Source: Alphaproteobacteria bacterium
Lineage (GTDB): Bacteria > Pseudomonadota > Alphaproteobacteria > Rhizobiales > Rhizobiaceae
Assembly: GCA_024742485.1 (NCBI GenBank)
Contig: JANSYK010000002.1
Location: 1,550,001 to 1,614,000, forward strand
Length of the DNA stretch: 64,000 nucleotides
Direction: 5' to 3'
Positions 9,420 to 17,515 of the stretch are shown piece after piece (within the stretch, counting starts at the first letter, position 1; the number at the start of each line of letters is the position of its first letter). The translations under genes and the position numbers were made by a program. Below the pieces are notes generated by a model that was given only the letters and a program-made list of their open reading frames with translations, was not told where the DNA came from and searched no databases.

Positions 9420-11357
9420 TTAGCCGATGCCGGTCAATGCACCCACCGGTGCATCGCCCCTCAGAACATCGAAGAGCAGCCAGGCCAGGGCGAAAACAAC
9501 CACGCCATAGATCGCGCCTGTCATCGGTCGCATGTTGGCACGGACGAAGAGCATCCAGCAGAGCAGGGCAATGGTGGCGACCGTGAAGCCAATGGCCCAA
9601 AGCGCGATGGCATAGCCGATCAGCACCACCAGGATCACCGGCTCTTTGAATGTTGGGTCTGCCGTTGACGAATAGTTGCGGACCGCGCGAACGAGCAGCC
9701 ACAGCGCCAGCGGCAGACCGGGCAACAATGCCAGCGACGGCATCAGACGTGAGGATGGATTGAACCCCATCATCTCCCAGATGGCATAAGCAAAGACCAG
9801 GGTGACAAGTGCCGCCAGAATGAGTGAAACGGTCTTGTTGTCGGTCTTGTCCGGCAAATCCAGCGCCTCGGCCGCGGCATCACGTTTCGGTTCGCCGCGT
9901 GTACGGAGCCGACGCCAGACATTCAGCAACACCGGTATGACGATGAACGAGGCGATGATGAGAACGCCCGGTCGCAGCAGCCACGACCAGCCATGCAGCT
10001 GGTTGGCCAACCAGAAATACTGTTCCATCGGTGTGGCGAGAACGAAGCCGACCAGCGCCGGCGCACGTGGCCACTCGGCATGTTTCATCATCCAGCCCAG
10101 GGCACCAAGCGCGAACAGCATGAATATGTCGCCCATCGTGCTGGTCGCCTGATAGGCACCGATGACCATGATCAGAATCAGGGGTGCCGCGATGATGGCG
10201 AAAGGGATGCGGGTCAATCGGGCCAACGCCGGCGTGACCGCAAAACACAAGGCGGCTCCCACAACCGACGAGAGGGCAACACTCCAGACGATCAGGAACA
10301 TCAGATCAGGGTTTTGGGTTATCATTCTCGGACCGGGATAATATCCGAAGGAAAACAGCGCTCCGAGGAAGATAGCAGCTGCCGGCCCGCCGGGAACGCT
10401 GAACAGGAGCGTCGGCACGAGGTCGGCAATGACGGTCGCGTTGTTGGCACCCTCGGAGGCGGCAATACCGCGAATTTCACCCTTGCCGAAGCGTGATTTG
10501 TCATTTGTGGACCGGATCGAGTGACCATAGGCGACCCAGGTCGACGCGGATGCGCCGACGGCGGGTACAAATCCGCCAAAAACACCGATGATCGACGCCC
10601 GGAGCACCAACCACTTGTTCTTCCAGAAGTCGCGAAAGCCCTCACTCCAATGGCTGACGGCGATGGGGATATGCGAAATCCCGCCACCGGACGCCAGCAT
10701 TGAGATCGCCTCGGCCACACCAAACAATCCGAGTGCCACAATGGTCAGGGACAATCCGTCCAGGAGATAGACCTGATCGAATGTAAATCGGAAGTCGGCG
10801 GCGGCCGACGCCGGGCCAACGACACCGAGAAACAGCCCGAGGCAGGCGGAAGCCAAACCTTTTGCCAGATCCTTGCCAATCATCGAACTGGCGAAGATGA
10901 GACCGACAAGAGCGAACATGAACAATTCAGGTGTGCCCAGCATCAGCACGACCGGACCGGCGATTGGAATGGCGAAAAAGAGGATCACCGCGCCCGTGAG
11001 GCCACCGACCATCGAGGCGAGAAAGCCGACGCCCAGCGCGCGGGCGGCCTGGCCTTCCTTGGCCAGCGCATGCCCCTCAATGGCTGTCGGCGCGGAGGCT
11101 GGAGAACCTGGCGCACCGAGCAACACCGACGTGATCGTATCGGATGTGTAAACGACGGACACAGCACCAAGGAGCATCGCAAGGCCTGAAAAGTCGTCGA
11201 GGTAATAGATGAACGGCAGCAGGATCGATACGGCTGCGACACCCCCCAGTCCGGGCAGCATGCCGAACACCATGCCGACAAGCATTCCGCCGAACAGTGC
11301 CAGGAGCCGAACCGGATCGGAGAGAGCATCCAAGGCAGTGAATGCGTGTTCGAGCAT
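9420..11357 (-). CDS. tripartite tricarboxylate transporter permease, TctA-TctB fusion
   Basis: A 645-residue membrane protein. Residues 1 to about 490 are the large TctA permease: 10-12 hydrophobic segments and the family motif GMLPGLGGVAAVSILLPF at about 30-47. After a charged linker rich in R, K and D (about 490-515), the last 130 residues form four further membrane helices like the small subunit TctB. Usually tctB and tctA are separate genes, so this is a natural fusion of both membrane subunits. It imports carboxylates with the periplasmic protein encoded just upstream. The ATG at 11357 was taken as start. Confidence 0.88.
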   Translation of the reverse strand: MLEHAFTALDALSDPVRLLALFGGMLVGMVFGMLPGLGGVAAVSILLPFIYYLDDFSGLAMLLGAVSVVYTSDTITSVLLGAPGSPASAPTAIEGHALAKEGQAARALGVGFLASMVGGLTGAVILFFAIPIAGPVVLMLGTPELFMFALVGLIFASSMIGKDLAKGLASACLGLFLGVVGPASAAADFRFTFDQVYLLDGLSLTIVALGLFGVAEAISMLASGGGISHIPIAVSHWSEGFRDFWKNKWLVLRASIIGVFGGFVPAVGASASTWVAYGHSIRSTNDKSRFGKGEIRGIAASEGANNATVIADLVPTLLFSVPGGPAAAIFLGALFSFGYYPGPRMITQNPDLMFLIVWSVALSSVVGAALCFAVTPALARLTRIPFAIIAAPLILIMVIGAYQATSTMGDIFMLFALGALGWMMKHAEWPRAPALVGFVLATPMEQYFWLANQLHGWSWLLRPGVLIIASFIVIPVLLNVWRRLRTRGEPKRDAAAEALDLPDKTDNKTVSLILAALVTLVFAYAIWEMMGFNPSSRLMPSLALLPGLPLALWLLVRAVRNYSSTADPTFKEPVILVVLIGYAIALWAIGFTVATIALLCWMLFVRANMRPMTGAIYGVVVFALAWLLFDVLRGDAPVGALTGIG

Positions 11358-11428
11358 AACCGCGACCTTTTACACGCTTTCAGATTACACGCTGTCCGGC
11401 CGGAACGCGACCTTGGCGGAGATATTGT

Positions 11429-11459
11429 GCGGGCCCTGGGTCACATGCCGAGAGCCCGC
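11429..11459 (-). other. stem-loop between tctC and tctA-tctB
   Basis: On the minus strand, gcgggctc (11459-11452) pairs with gggcccgc (11436-11429), an 8-base stem with one G-U pair and a 15-base loop. It lies 14 bases after the tctC stop and before the permease gene, with no U-run. This matches the layout in which the binding-protein message is protected relative to the permease message. Confidence 0.45.
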
Positions 11460-11473
11460 GCAATTCGAGTGGG

Positions 11474-12556
11474 TCAGAATTTGACGCCGTATTTGTCACT
11501 GAGAAGAGTCCGCAGATAGGTTTTTACCGCCTCCGATGGAGACAGCGCCGCCTTGATTGCGGCTTCCGTTGCAGGCCCGGCATTCAGGCGGGCGCCATTG
11601 GTGACTTTCTCGCTTTCGGCCTGGAACTCCGGATCCGCATTGATGGCAGCCACGGCTTCGGCGAAGATATCCAGCACCTCCTGCGGTGTGTCGGGTTTCA
11701 TGTAACCCGTCAAACCGTAGGCATATGTCACCGAAGCAATGCCCTGAAAGGCCTCCCATTCGATGCCGGACGGAGCGGAGCCGTTCAATTCCTCATAGAC
11801 TTCGAAGACAGAAGGCAATTCCGGTGCAATCGGATCGCGCTGAGTCAGTTTCCCATCGGCATCCGTGCTGCCACCGGTCCACAGCGGTACTGCGGTTCCC
11901 GCCGCCACGGATGGCACAACCTGCGTCAGATAAACCGGCGTGAACTGGTAGTCGAGATTAACCTCTCCCTGTTCGAAGGCCAGCCGAACAGGTCCGCGAC
12001 CGTTGAACCCGAGCACGGCCTTCACATCGAGATCCAGAACCTCGAAGGACAACAGACCCGGCAGGTCGGATGCGGCCGCGGCAATGCCGCCATAAATCAG
12101 GGGTGTCTTTGCGTCCTTGATTTCAGCTGCGCTTTTAACGCCTGTCGACGGGGATACATAGGCGACGGCACTGAATGGGTGGCTGTAGGCAACGCGGTAG
12201 TCGGCAAGTTTGTATTCGACACCCTTTTGACCCAATACGAAGGGATTGGCGGTTGAGGATGTCGTGAACAGGATTGTGGTGCCATCGGACTTGGCATTCT
12301 TTTCAAACCAGTTGGCGCCCAGGAGCGAGCCTCCGCCTGGCCGGTCAATCACATTGATTTCAGGATTGCCCGGCAGATGCTTCTCGAAAAACGGCTCAAG
12401 GAACTTGGCCGAAACGAAAGTCGCGCCACCGGGACCGAAGGGTACGATTACATCGATCGTCTTGCCGGCGAAATATCCGTCCTGCGCATTTGCCGGTGCC
12501 AAACTCAAGCCCATGAAAACAGCAGCGGCCGTTGCAAATGAAAGTGTTCTCATCAT
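11474..12556 (-). CDS. tripartite tricarboxylate transporter substrate-binding protein (TctC/Bug family)
   Basis: A 360-residue periplasmic binding protein. It opens with a signal peptide (MMRTLSFATAAAVFMGLSL, cut after ANAQ) and continues with the Bug-family features GKTIDVIVPFGPGGATFVSA and VIDRPGGGSLLGANWF. It delivers a carboxylate to the TctA-TctB channel; the ligand is unknown. The double ATG at 12556 has gggaggaaaag just upstream. A longer frame to 12622 would run into the stop of the preceding enzyme gene and lacks a signal peptide at its start. The neighbouring hydrolase suggests that an aromatic- or sugar-acid intermediate is taken up. Confidence 0.9.
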   Translation of the reverse strand: MMRTLSFATAAAVFMGLSLAPANAQDGYFAGKTIDVIVPFGPGGATFVSAKFLEPFFEKHLPGNPEINVIDRPGGGSLLGANWFEKNAKSDGTTILFTTSSTANPFVLGQKGVEYKLADYRVAYSHPFSAVAYVSPSTGVKSAAEIKDAKTPLIYGGIAAAASDLPGLLSFEVLDLDVKAVLGFNGRGPVRLAFEQGEVNLDYQFTPVYLTQVVPSVAAGTAVPLWTGGSTDADGKLTQRDPIAPELPSVFEVYEELNGSAPSGIEWEAFQGIASVTYAYGLTGYMKPDTPQEVLDIFAEAVAAINADPEFQAESEKVTNGARLNAGPATEAAIKAALSPSEAVKTYLRTLLSDKYGVKF

Positions 12557-12621
12557 CTTTTCCTCCCTGAGGTGATCGGGCGAGCACGTCGGTGTGTTGA
12601 CAAAATCCGCCCGTGATTTCA

Positions 12622-13512
12622 TCAGCCGATTGTGTTGTTCAACTCCCCCAGACCCGTAATGCTGACACTCATCCGGTCGCCCTCGACCAGATATTTGGGT
12701 GGGGTAAAACCGATCCCAACGCCGACGGGCGTTCCCGTGGCGATGATATCGCCCGGTAACAACGTCATGGTGCGTGACATGGTTTCAATCAGTGTCGGAA
12801 TGTCGAAAATGAGGTCCGAAACCGATGCCTTCTGCCGGACTTCGCCGTTGATGCGGGTCACCAGTTCCAGTGCGCCAACATCCTCTATCTCATCGGCGGT
12901 GGCGATCCACGGGCCCATCGGGCAAAAGGTGTCGATACCCTTGCCTATGACCCACTGATTGTGGTGCCGCTGCAACTCCCGCGATGTCACATCGTTCACG
13001 ATGACATAGCCAAAGATGTGTTCAAGGGCCGCATCCCTGCTGACCTGAAACGCCCTGGTGCCGATGACAACCGCCAATTCGCCTTCGTAATCCACAGTGT
13101 GGGTCGGATCGTAAGACCCCATGACGATTGCATCCGGACCAACCACGCTGGTGGTTGCCTTGGTGAATATGACCGGCGCGCTCGGCACCGCTTCCTTCGC
13201 GCCTGAATCAAATCCACTGGAATGAAACTCCGCCGCGTGGGCGTGATAATTCTTGCCAACGCAGAATATGTCGCGCCGTGGCTCGGGAATGGGTGGCAAC
13301 AACTTGACATCGGTCCTGGCGACGCGGCGCGCACCGGCGGATCCAGCCTCCGACCACGACAGCACACCTTTTGCGCCCGAAGCAATGAGTGTTCGCACGG
13401 CAAACATGGCGTCCGGGCTGACATCACACACGACAATCTGGTCGCCATCCACGTAGCCCGCCGCCGGCTTTCCGGCCAATTCAAAGGTGACTAATTTCAT
13501 TTTTCTCGACAT
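12622..13512 (-). CDS. fumarylacetoacetate hydrolase-family enzyme (FAH domain), first copy
   Basis: A 296-residue enzyme of the FAH superfamily, which cleaves C-C bonds, decarboxylates or hydrates beta-keto acid intermediates. The metal ligands are visible in VDYEGELAVVIG (two Glu) and VNDVTSRELQ (Asp), with the substrate loop IATGTPVGVGIGF near the C-terminus. The frame starts at ATG 13512, but the ATG at 13500 (MKLVTFELAG) fits the usual family start. It is the first gene of the TTT operon, so transporter and enzyme probably serve one catabolic pathway. An 18-bp palindrome sits 6 bases upstream of the outer start. The exact reaction cannot be assigned. Confidence 0.88.
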   Translation of the reverse strand: MSRKMKLVTFELAGKPAAGYVDGDQIVVCDVSPDAMFAVRTLIASGAKGVLSWSEAGSAGARRVARTDVKLLPPIPEPRRDIFCVGKNYHAHAAEFHSSGFDSGAKEAVPSAPVIFTKATTSVVGPDAIVMGSYDPTHTVDYEGELAVVIGTRAFQVSRDAALEHIFGYVIVNDVTSRELQRHHNQWVIGKGIDTFCPMGPWIATADEIEDVGALELVTRINGEVRQKASVSDLIFDIPTLIETMSRTMTLLPGDIIATGTPVGVGIGFTPPKYLVEGDRMSVSITGLGELNNTIG

Positions 13513-13517
13513 TATTT

Positions 13518-13535
13518 ATTTTTATCGATAAAAAT
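13518..13535. promoter_or_regulatory. 18-bp perfect palindrome, probable operator of the GntR/FCD regulator
   Basis: The sequence atttttatcgataaaaat is a perfect 18-bp palindrome in a very AT-rich 60-base divergent gap, between the FAH-TTT operon (minus) and the GntR-family regulator (plus). Its position 36-63 bases from both start codons fits an autoregulated operator controlling both directions. Binding by the adjacent regulator is inferred. Confidence 0.6.
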
Positions 13536-13571
13536 AGAATACATATTGAAATAGGCCTGTCAAATGCAGTT

Positions 13572-14375
13572 TTGAAAAGTATGTTAGAATTGAGCGGTTT
13601 CGATTTGGACGTAAGAGGAAACAGATTGACTGAGAATTCGGCCGGGCAGCCTGACACGCCATATTCACCAACCAATGTGACGCTCGACGCCGGCAACACG
13701 TTGGCACAGGCCGCCTGCAAGGCGCTGCGCGTGGATATTATCCGTGGCGTCCGCAGCCCAGGGGAACGGTTGCGTATTGAAAAGCTCAAGACGATCTACA
13801 ATGTGGGCCCGACGCCGCTGCGCGAGGCTTTGCAGATGCTTGCGGCCGATCAGCTGGTTCTGGCGGAGGGAAATCGCGGTTTTACGGTGGCGCCGCTCGA
13901 TCTGAATGAGTTCGAGGATCTCAACAGGGCGCGAACGGCCATTGAAACAGCGGCGCTCCGCCTGTCAATCGCCGATGGCGGAACGGATTGGGAAGCCGGG
14001 GTTGTTGCCGCGAGTTACGTGTTGAAAAAGGAGGATGCCGCTCTTCTGCAGGCGAACGGTGGCGTGACAGATGCATGGGAACAGGCCAACAGCGCATTCC
14101 ACACCGCAATTGTCTCTGCCTGTGGATCCCGGTGGCTTCTGCGGGCGCGTCGCGGATTGCACGATCAATGTGAGCGCTATCGCCGGGCGTCGGTATACAG
14201 AAAACGCGGCGAACGGGATCTTAACGCCGAACACCAGGCCATTGCCGAAGCGGCGTTGGCACGAAATGTCGATCTTGCCTGCACGTTGACTGAACGGCAT
14301 TTTGCGCTGACCGCCTCTCTGCTGTCGGACGCAACATCGCGGCTGGAGGCTGATCGAAAGGCATCCACTGGCTGA
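13572..14375 (+). CDS. GntR-family transcriptional regulator, FCD subfamily
   Basis: A 267-residue regulator. The N-terminal winged helix runs from about residue 45 to 110, with GERLRIEKLKTIYNVGPTPL followed by REALQMLAADQLV, the GntR recognition region. The C-terminal all-helical FCD ligand domain (about 125-250) keeps acidic/His-type ligand positions. Such proteins usually repress uptake and catabolic genes until a carboxylate binds. The TTG at 13572 is taken as start; an ATG at 13581 is equally possible, and about 35 residues precede the recognisable domain. It lies divergent from the FAH-TTT operon and 75 bases ahead of a second FAH gene. Confidence 0.88.
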   Translation: MKSMLELSGFDLDVRGNRLTENSAGQPDTPYSPTNVTLDAGNTLAQAACKALRVDIIRGVRSPGERLRIEKLKTIYNVGPTPLREALQMLAADQLVLAEGNRGFTVAPLDLNEFEDLNRARTAIETAALRLSIADGGTDWEAGVVAASYVLKKEDAALLQANGGVTDAWEQANSAFHTAIVSACGSRWLLRARRGLHDQCERYRRASVYRKRGERDLNAEHQAIAEAALARNVDLACTLTERHFALTASLLSDATSRLEADRKASTG

Positions 14376-14450
14376 TAGCCATTGCCCTCAGGGCGATTGT
14401 CTACGCATCCATCTGCCGATCTCACTAAACAGTACCTCAGGAAAAATGCC

Positions 14451-15389
14451 ATGCGACTTTGCAGATTTGACCGCGACGGCGCTCTTCGGTTGGGTGTTTT
14501 GTCCGGCGATACCGTCATTGATCTCCTGGCGGCGGGGGATGCGTCGGACATGTTCACAACCATGAGGAAGTTGATTGAGGCGGGTGCACCAGCGCTCGAG
14601 GGGGCTGCAAGGCGCGCTTCCACGGCGCCACAGGTCGCGCGGTTTCCGCTGTCCTCAGTGCGTCTCGAAGCCCCGCTTATGCCCTCGACTGTCCTTTGCT
14701 CGGGCTCCAACTACCATTCTCACAACGCCGAAAAGGCCAACACCCCACTGAGCGGCAAGGAGCCTGAGTTTTTTGTCAAAACGTCGGACTGCGTAATCGG
14801 TCCGGGCGAAATGATCATATGTGATCCTGTACATACACAAAAACTCGACTGTGAGGCCGAACTGGCCGTGATTATCGGCAAGCCGGGCCGACACATACCG
14901 GTGGCCGATGCTCTGGATCATGTTTTTGGCTACACGGTTGCCAATGATGTAACGGCCCGAGACCGGCAGGTCCGCCAGACGGCGGAGGGGCTGACCTGGT
15001 ACGAACTGGGCAGCGGCAAAGCCTTTGACACGAGCCTGCCGCTCGGGCCGGTGATTGTGACCGCAGATGAGATTCCCGACCCACAGCAATTGACCTTGCG
15101 CAGCCGTGTCAACGGAGAATTGCGCCAGCATGCGAGCACGGCCGAGATGATTTGGACCTGTGCTGATCTGGTGCATTTCTTCTCGATCAATTTCACCCTG
15201 AAACCGGGTATGGTCATCCTGACGGGGACGCCGGCGGGGACAGCCTGGTCGGTGGATGAGGAACTTGGGGGCACCTGGACCCATCCCCCGGGGTTGACGC
15301 CGGCGAAACGCTATTGCCTGCCCGGCGATGAAATTGAGTGCGAAATCGACGAGATCGGTGTCTTGAGCAACACGATTGCCGCGCCGTAA
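14451..15389 (+). CDS. fumarylacetoacetate hydrolase-family enzyme, second copy
   Basis: A 312-residue FAH-superfamily enzyme. The core shows VLCSGSNYHSHNAEKANTP, the metal ligands in LDCEAELAVIIG (two Glu) and VANDVTARDRQ (Asp), and the loop ILTGTPAGTAW. It is only distantly similar to the first FAH copy and carries a longer C-terminal insertion (about residues 268-290). The ATG at 14451 has aggaaaa upstream; a longer open frame begins at 14382 but lacks signal. It follows the GntR gene and probably works in the same carboxylate pathway, perhaps at a different step. Confidence 0.87.
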   Translation: MRLCRFDRDGALRLGVLSGDTVIDLLAAGDASDMFTTMRKLIEAGAPALEGAARRASTAPQVARFPLSSVRLEAPLMPSTVLCSGSNYHSHNAEKANTPLSGKEPEFFVKTSDCVIGPGEMIICDPVHTQKLDCEAELAVIIGKPGRHIPVADALDHVFGYTVANDVTARDRQVRQTAEGLTWYELGSGKAFDTSLPLGPVIVTADEIPDPQQLTLRSRVNGELRQHASTAEMIWTCADLVHFFSINFTLKPGMVILTGTPAGTAWSVDEELGGTWTHPPGLTPAKRYCLPGDEIECEIDEIGVLSNTIAAP

Positions 15390-15404
15390 TCTTTGCCCGT
15401 CGCT

Positions 15405-16043
15405 CTAATCACGGATCGGAACATAGAGTTTGTCTTTGGTCACCAGGTAGAATCCGGTGGTTTTTACCCTGTCCCAGGTCGCCAGTTTCGCAACAATCTC
15501 GCCGGCTTGTGTTGCATGGGCAATCTCGATCACCGCAAAAGGGGAGGCGGGGATGAACAGTATTTGATCGTTTTGCCGGATCTGCGCGGCTGCCGTCGGA
15601 TAATCCGCCGCAAGGTCCAGGCCAGGCCGCAGGCGCCAAGTCATTAGCAGCAAATCTTTGTCGGATGGATTCCCGTTCATGAGACCGGCGACAACGCTCG
15701 TACAGATGTCACGTTCACCGATACCGCCCATTGGCAGTTCGGGTAACACCTCCACTGCCTTGAGTGTCCTGTTTTCGATGATGCTGTCGAAGAAAAAGAG
15801 CCCGACCAATACATGATCGGGCATTTCGATCTTGGTGGCAGGGATGCCTGAAGGCAGGTCGGTCAGGTCCTCGCCAGCGGTCGGAAGCGCGCAATCGGTT
15901 GCCCTTCGGCCGATTTCAGCGGCCGTCAACGGACGCTGGGATAGGGCCGACGCTTCCGCCTCCGTTTGCGCCAGGGCATTGGGCCCTGAAGCCGACGCGA
16001 TGAGGCCAACGAGCCATAACCCCAAAAGTCTGAGTTTCTTCAT
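15405..16043 (-). CDS. secreted protein of unknown function
   Basis: A 212-residue protein with a clear signal peptide (MKKLRLLGLWLVGLIASAS, cleavage after NALAQ at about residue 26), so it is probably periplasmic. The mature part has two cysteines (about residues 51 and 115) that could form a disulfide, and several beta-strand-like stretches (VLVGLFFFDSI, ILFIPASPFAVIEI, GFYLVTKDKLYVPI). I do not recognise the family. It converges on the second FAH gene with 15 bases between. An inverted repeat (gttcat, 6 bases, atgaac at 16103-16120) lies about 60 bases upstream of its start. Confidence 0.7.
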   Translation of the reverse strand: MKKLRLLGLWLVGLIASASGPNALAQTEAEASALSQRPLTAAEIGRRATDCALPTAGEDLTDLPSGIPATKIEMPDHVLVGLFFFDSIIENRTLKAVEVLPELPMGGIGERDICTSVVAGLMNGNPSDKDLLLMTWRLRPGLDLAADYPTAAAQIRQNDQILFIPASPFAVIEIAHATQAGEIVAKLATWDRVKTTGFYLVTKDKLYVPIRD

Positions 16044-16102
16044 GATCCCATCGTCTCTGTTTGCAAAGGGTCGCCACCGGGGAAGATCGGACGATCGTGT
16101 CC

Positions 16103-16120
16103 GTTCATGAAATTATGAAC
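16103..16120. promoter_or_regulatory. inverted repeat upstream of the secreted-protein gene
   Basis: gttcat and atgaac form a perfect 6-base inverted repeat with a 6-base spacer. A second AT-rich inverted repeat (aaaattcaatttt, 16142-16154) follows. The region holds the promoter of the secreted-protein gene; which protein binds is unknown. Confidence 0.3.
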
Positions 16121-16190
16121 ATCCTGATAGCAAGTGCAAAGAAAATTCAATTTTGACGCGTACGATCGCCCGCAGCGTTACCCGAAACGA

Positions 16191-16364
16191 TCACACTGGC
16201 TCCAATTGCGGATTCACGGTCCAGCTCTCCGGCCAATACCCCAGCAACTGGATGAGCCAGACCAGCAGAAAAAGGACAAACAGTGCGGCAAAGAAGCCGA
16301 TGGCCTGCCAAAGCGTCGGTCTTTTGAAATGCCTGCTCAGGGTTAAACGAGGGGGGCTGCCCAT
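16191..16364 (-). CDS. small single-helix membrane protein, unknown
   Basis: A 57-residue protein: a basic N-terminus (SPPRLTLSRHFKRPTLWQ), one strongly hydrophobic helix of about 20 residues (AIGFFAALFVLFLLVWLIQL) and a short tail ending NPQLEPV. The ATG at 16364 has agagga 5-9 bases upstream; the frame is open further but without a better start. Positive residues before the helix suggest the C-terminus faces the periplasm. No family is recognised. It stands alone between the secreted protein and the LysR gene. Confidence 0.55.
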   Translation of the reverse strand: MGSPPRLTLSRHFKRPTLWQAIGFFAALFVLFLLVWLIQLLGYWPESWTVNPQLEPV

Positions 16365-16486
16365 GTGATCCTCTTTCCTGGTTGCATGAAATCCATCCAT
16401 TCGCGGTTGCGGATCATTCGACCTGATTTGACCCTGGTGAACCAGTGCAACCACGGCCACAATACGCGAGCGACACTGTCACGGCG

Positions 16487-17362
16487 TCACGACGGGTCTG
16501 TCCTTGTATCACGCATTTCGCGGGCAAGGTAATCGCCAAGGGCCGTTGTCGCATCCGGAAAACGTCCTCTTGAGCGGTTCAGGACGATTTCCGTTTCCGG
16601 CAATTCGGGAAACCCGTGTCGGGGCCCGAGAAAGCGCAGACCGGTCACTGCCGATCCCTGCTTGGCGACGCTGACGGCAATGCCTGCGGCAGCGGCTGCT
16701 TCCACCGCCGCTATGCTGGAACTGGTGAACAACAGGTGCCAAGATACCCCGGCTTCGTCGAGCGCGTCGATCGCCCATTTGCGAAACAGGTTTCCCGGTG
16801 GCAGCAACGCCAATGGCATTGTGGCGGTTTTTGGCAGCTCATGGTTCGATGAAAACACCCAGTGGGTCCGCTCGACCCGCAGCCGCTCGCCCCGGCCTTC
16901 TCCCAGCGGATGGGTCGACAGGACGAGATCGAACTTGCCGCCGAGCTGCGCGAGCAGGTCTTCGGAAAACCCGGTCGTCACGTCGATCATGATCGACGGA
17001 TGGCGCTCCATGAAGCCGGCAAGGTAATTTGGCAGAACGTGATGCGCGTAGTCGCCCATGACTGCCAGGCTGACATGTCCTGACAACGGGTCTTCGGCCA
17101 GCGCTTGCAATGCCTCGTCGTGCAGAGCGACCAGGCGGCGTGCATAGCCGGCCAGTTTTTCCCCGGCCGGTGTCAGGCACACCTTTCGTCCGTCCGGTTG
17201 AAACAGGGCGCAACCGGCGATGTCTTCCATGCGCTTGATTTGTGTGCTGACCGTCGATTGCGAACGACCCACGGCAATTGCCGCCTTGTTGAGACCGTCG
17301 AGGTCGATCGCCGCCAGAAAGGTCCGGAACAGATCCACATCAATATTCCGGTTTGCAGACAT
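16487..17362 (-). CDS. LysR-family transcriptional regulator
   Basis: A 291-residue LysR-type regulator. The N-terminal helix-turn-helix (about residues 7-66) reads [20 protein letters not shown] and [20 protein letters not shown], close to the usual FxxVAExGSFTxAA pattern. The periplasmic-binding-like effector domain covers about 90-285 ([20 protein letters not shown]). It is divergently transcribed from ilvD across a 153-base gap and probably controls that gene and its own. The effector is unknown; related branches respond to metabolites such as amino-acid intermediates. Confidence 0.9.
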   Translation of the reverse strand: MSANRNIDVDLFRTFLAAIDLDGLNKAAIAVGRSQSTVSTQIKRMEDIAGCALFQPDGRKVCLTPAGEKLAGYARRLVALHDEALQALAEDPLSGHVSLAVMGDYAHHVLPNYLAGFMERHPSIMIDVTTGFSEDLLAQLGGKFDLVLSTHPLGEGRGERLRVERTHWVFSSNHELPKTATMPLALLPPGNLFRKWAIDALDEAGVSWHLLFTSSSIAAVEAAAAAGIAVSVAKQGSAVTGLRFLGPRHGFPELPETEIVLNRSRGRFPDATTALGDYLAREMRDTRTDPS

Positions 17363-17515
17363 ATCGAAAAATCCAAACTAATTCATCAATATTATCTGAT
17401 TTTTCGAACAAATGATCAATGTTATCCCGACCCGAAACTACACATTTCCGTCACCGGGTTCACCGTTGGCGCACCCGCCACACGTCTGGTGAGCAAACAG
17501 GGAGAATGGAAAACC
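17363..17515. promoter_or_regulatory. divergent LysR/ilvD control region with repeats
   Basis: Two structures stand out. A direct repeat, atcaatattat (17385-17395) and atcaatgttat (17415-17425), is spaced exactly 30 bases, about three helical turns. A perfect inverted repeat, tcgaaaaatc (17364-17373) and gatttttcga (17398-17407), brackets the first direct repeat and touches the LysR start. Both are good candidates for recognition and activation sites of the LysR protein. A ribosome site (aggga) lies about 13 bases before the ilvD ATG. Confidence 0.5.

Noticed and set aside
17105-17515. N-terminal extension of ilvD
   Set aside because: It overlaps the LysR gene and the control region; [15 protein letters not shown] at 17516 matches the known start of IlvD proteins.
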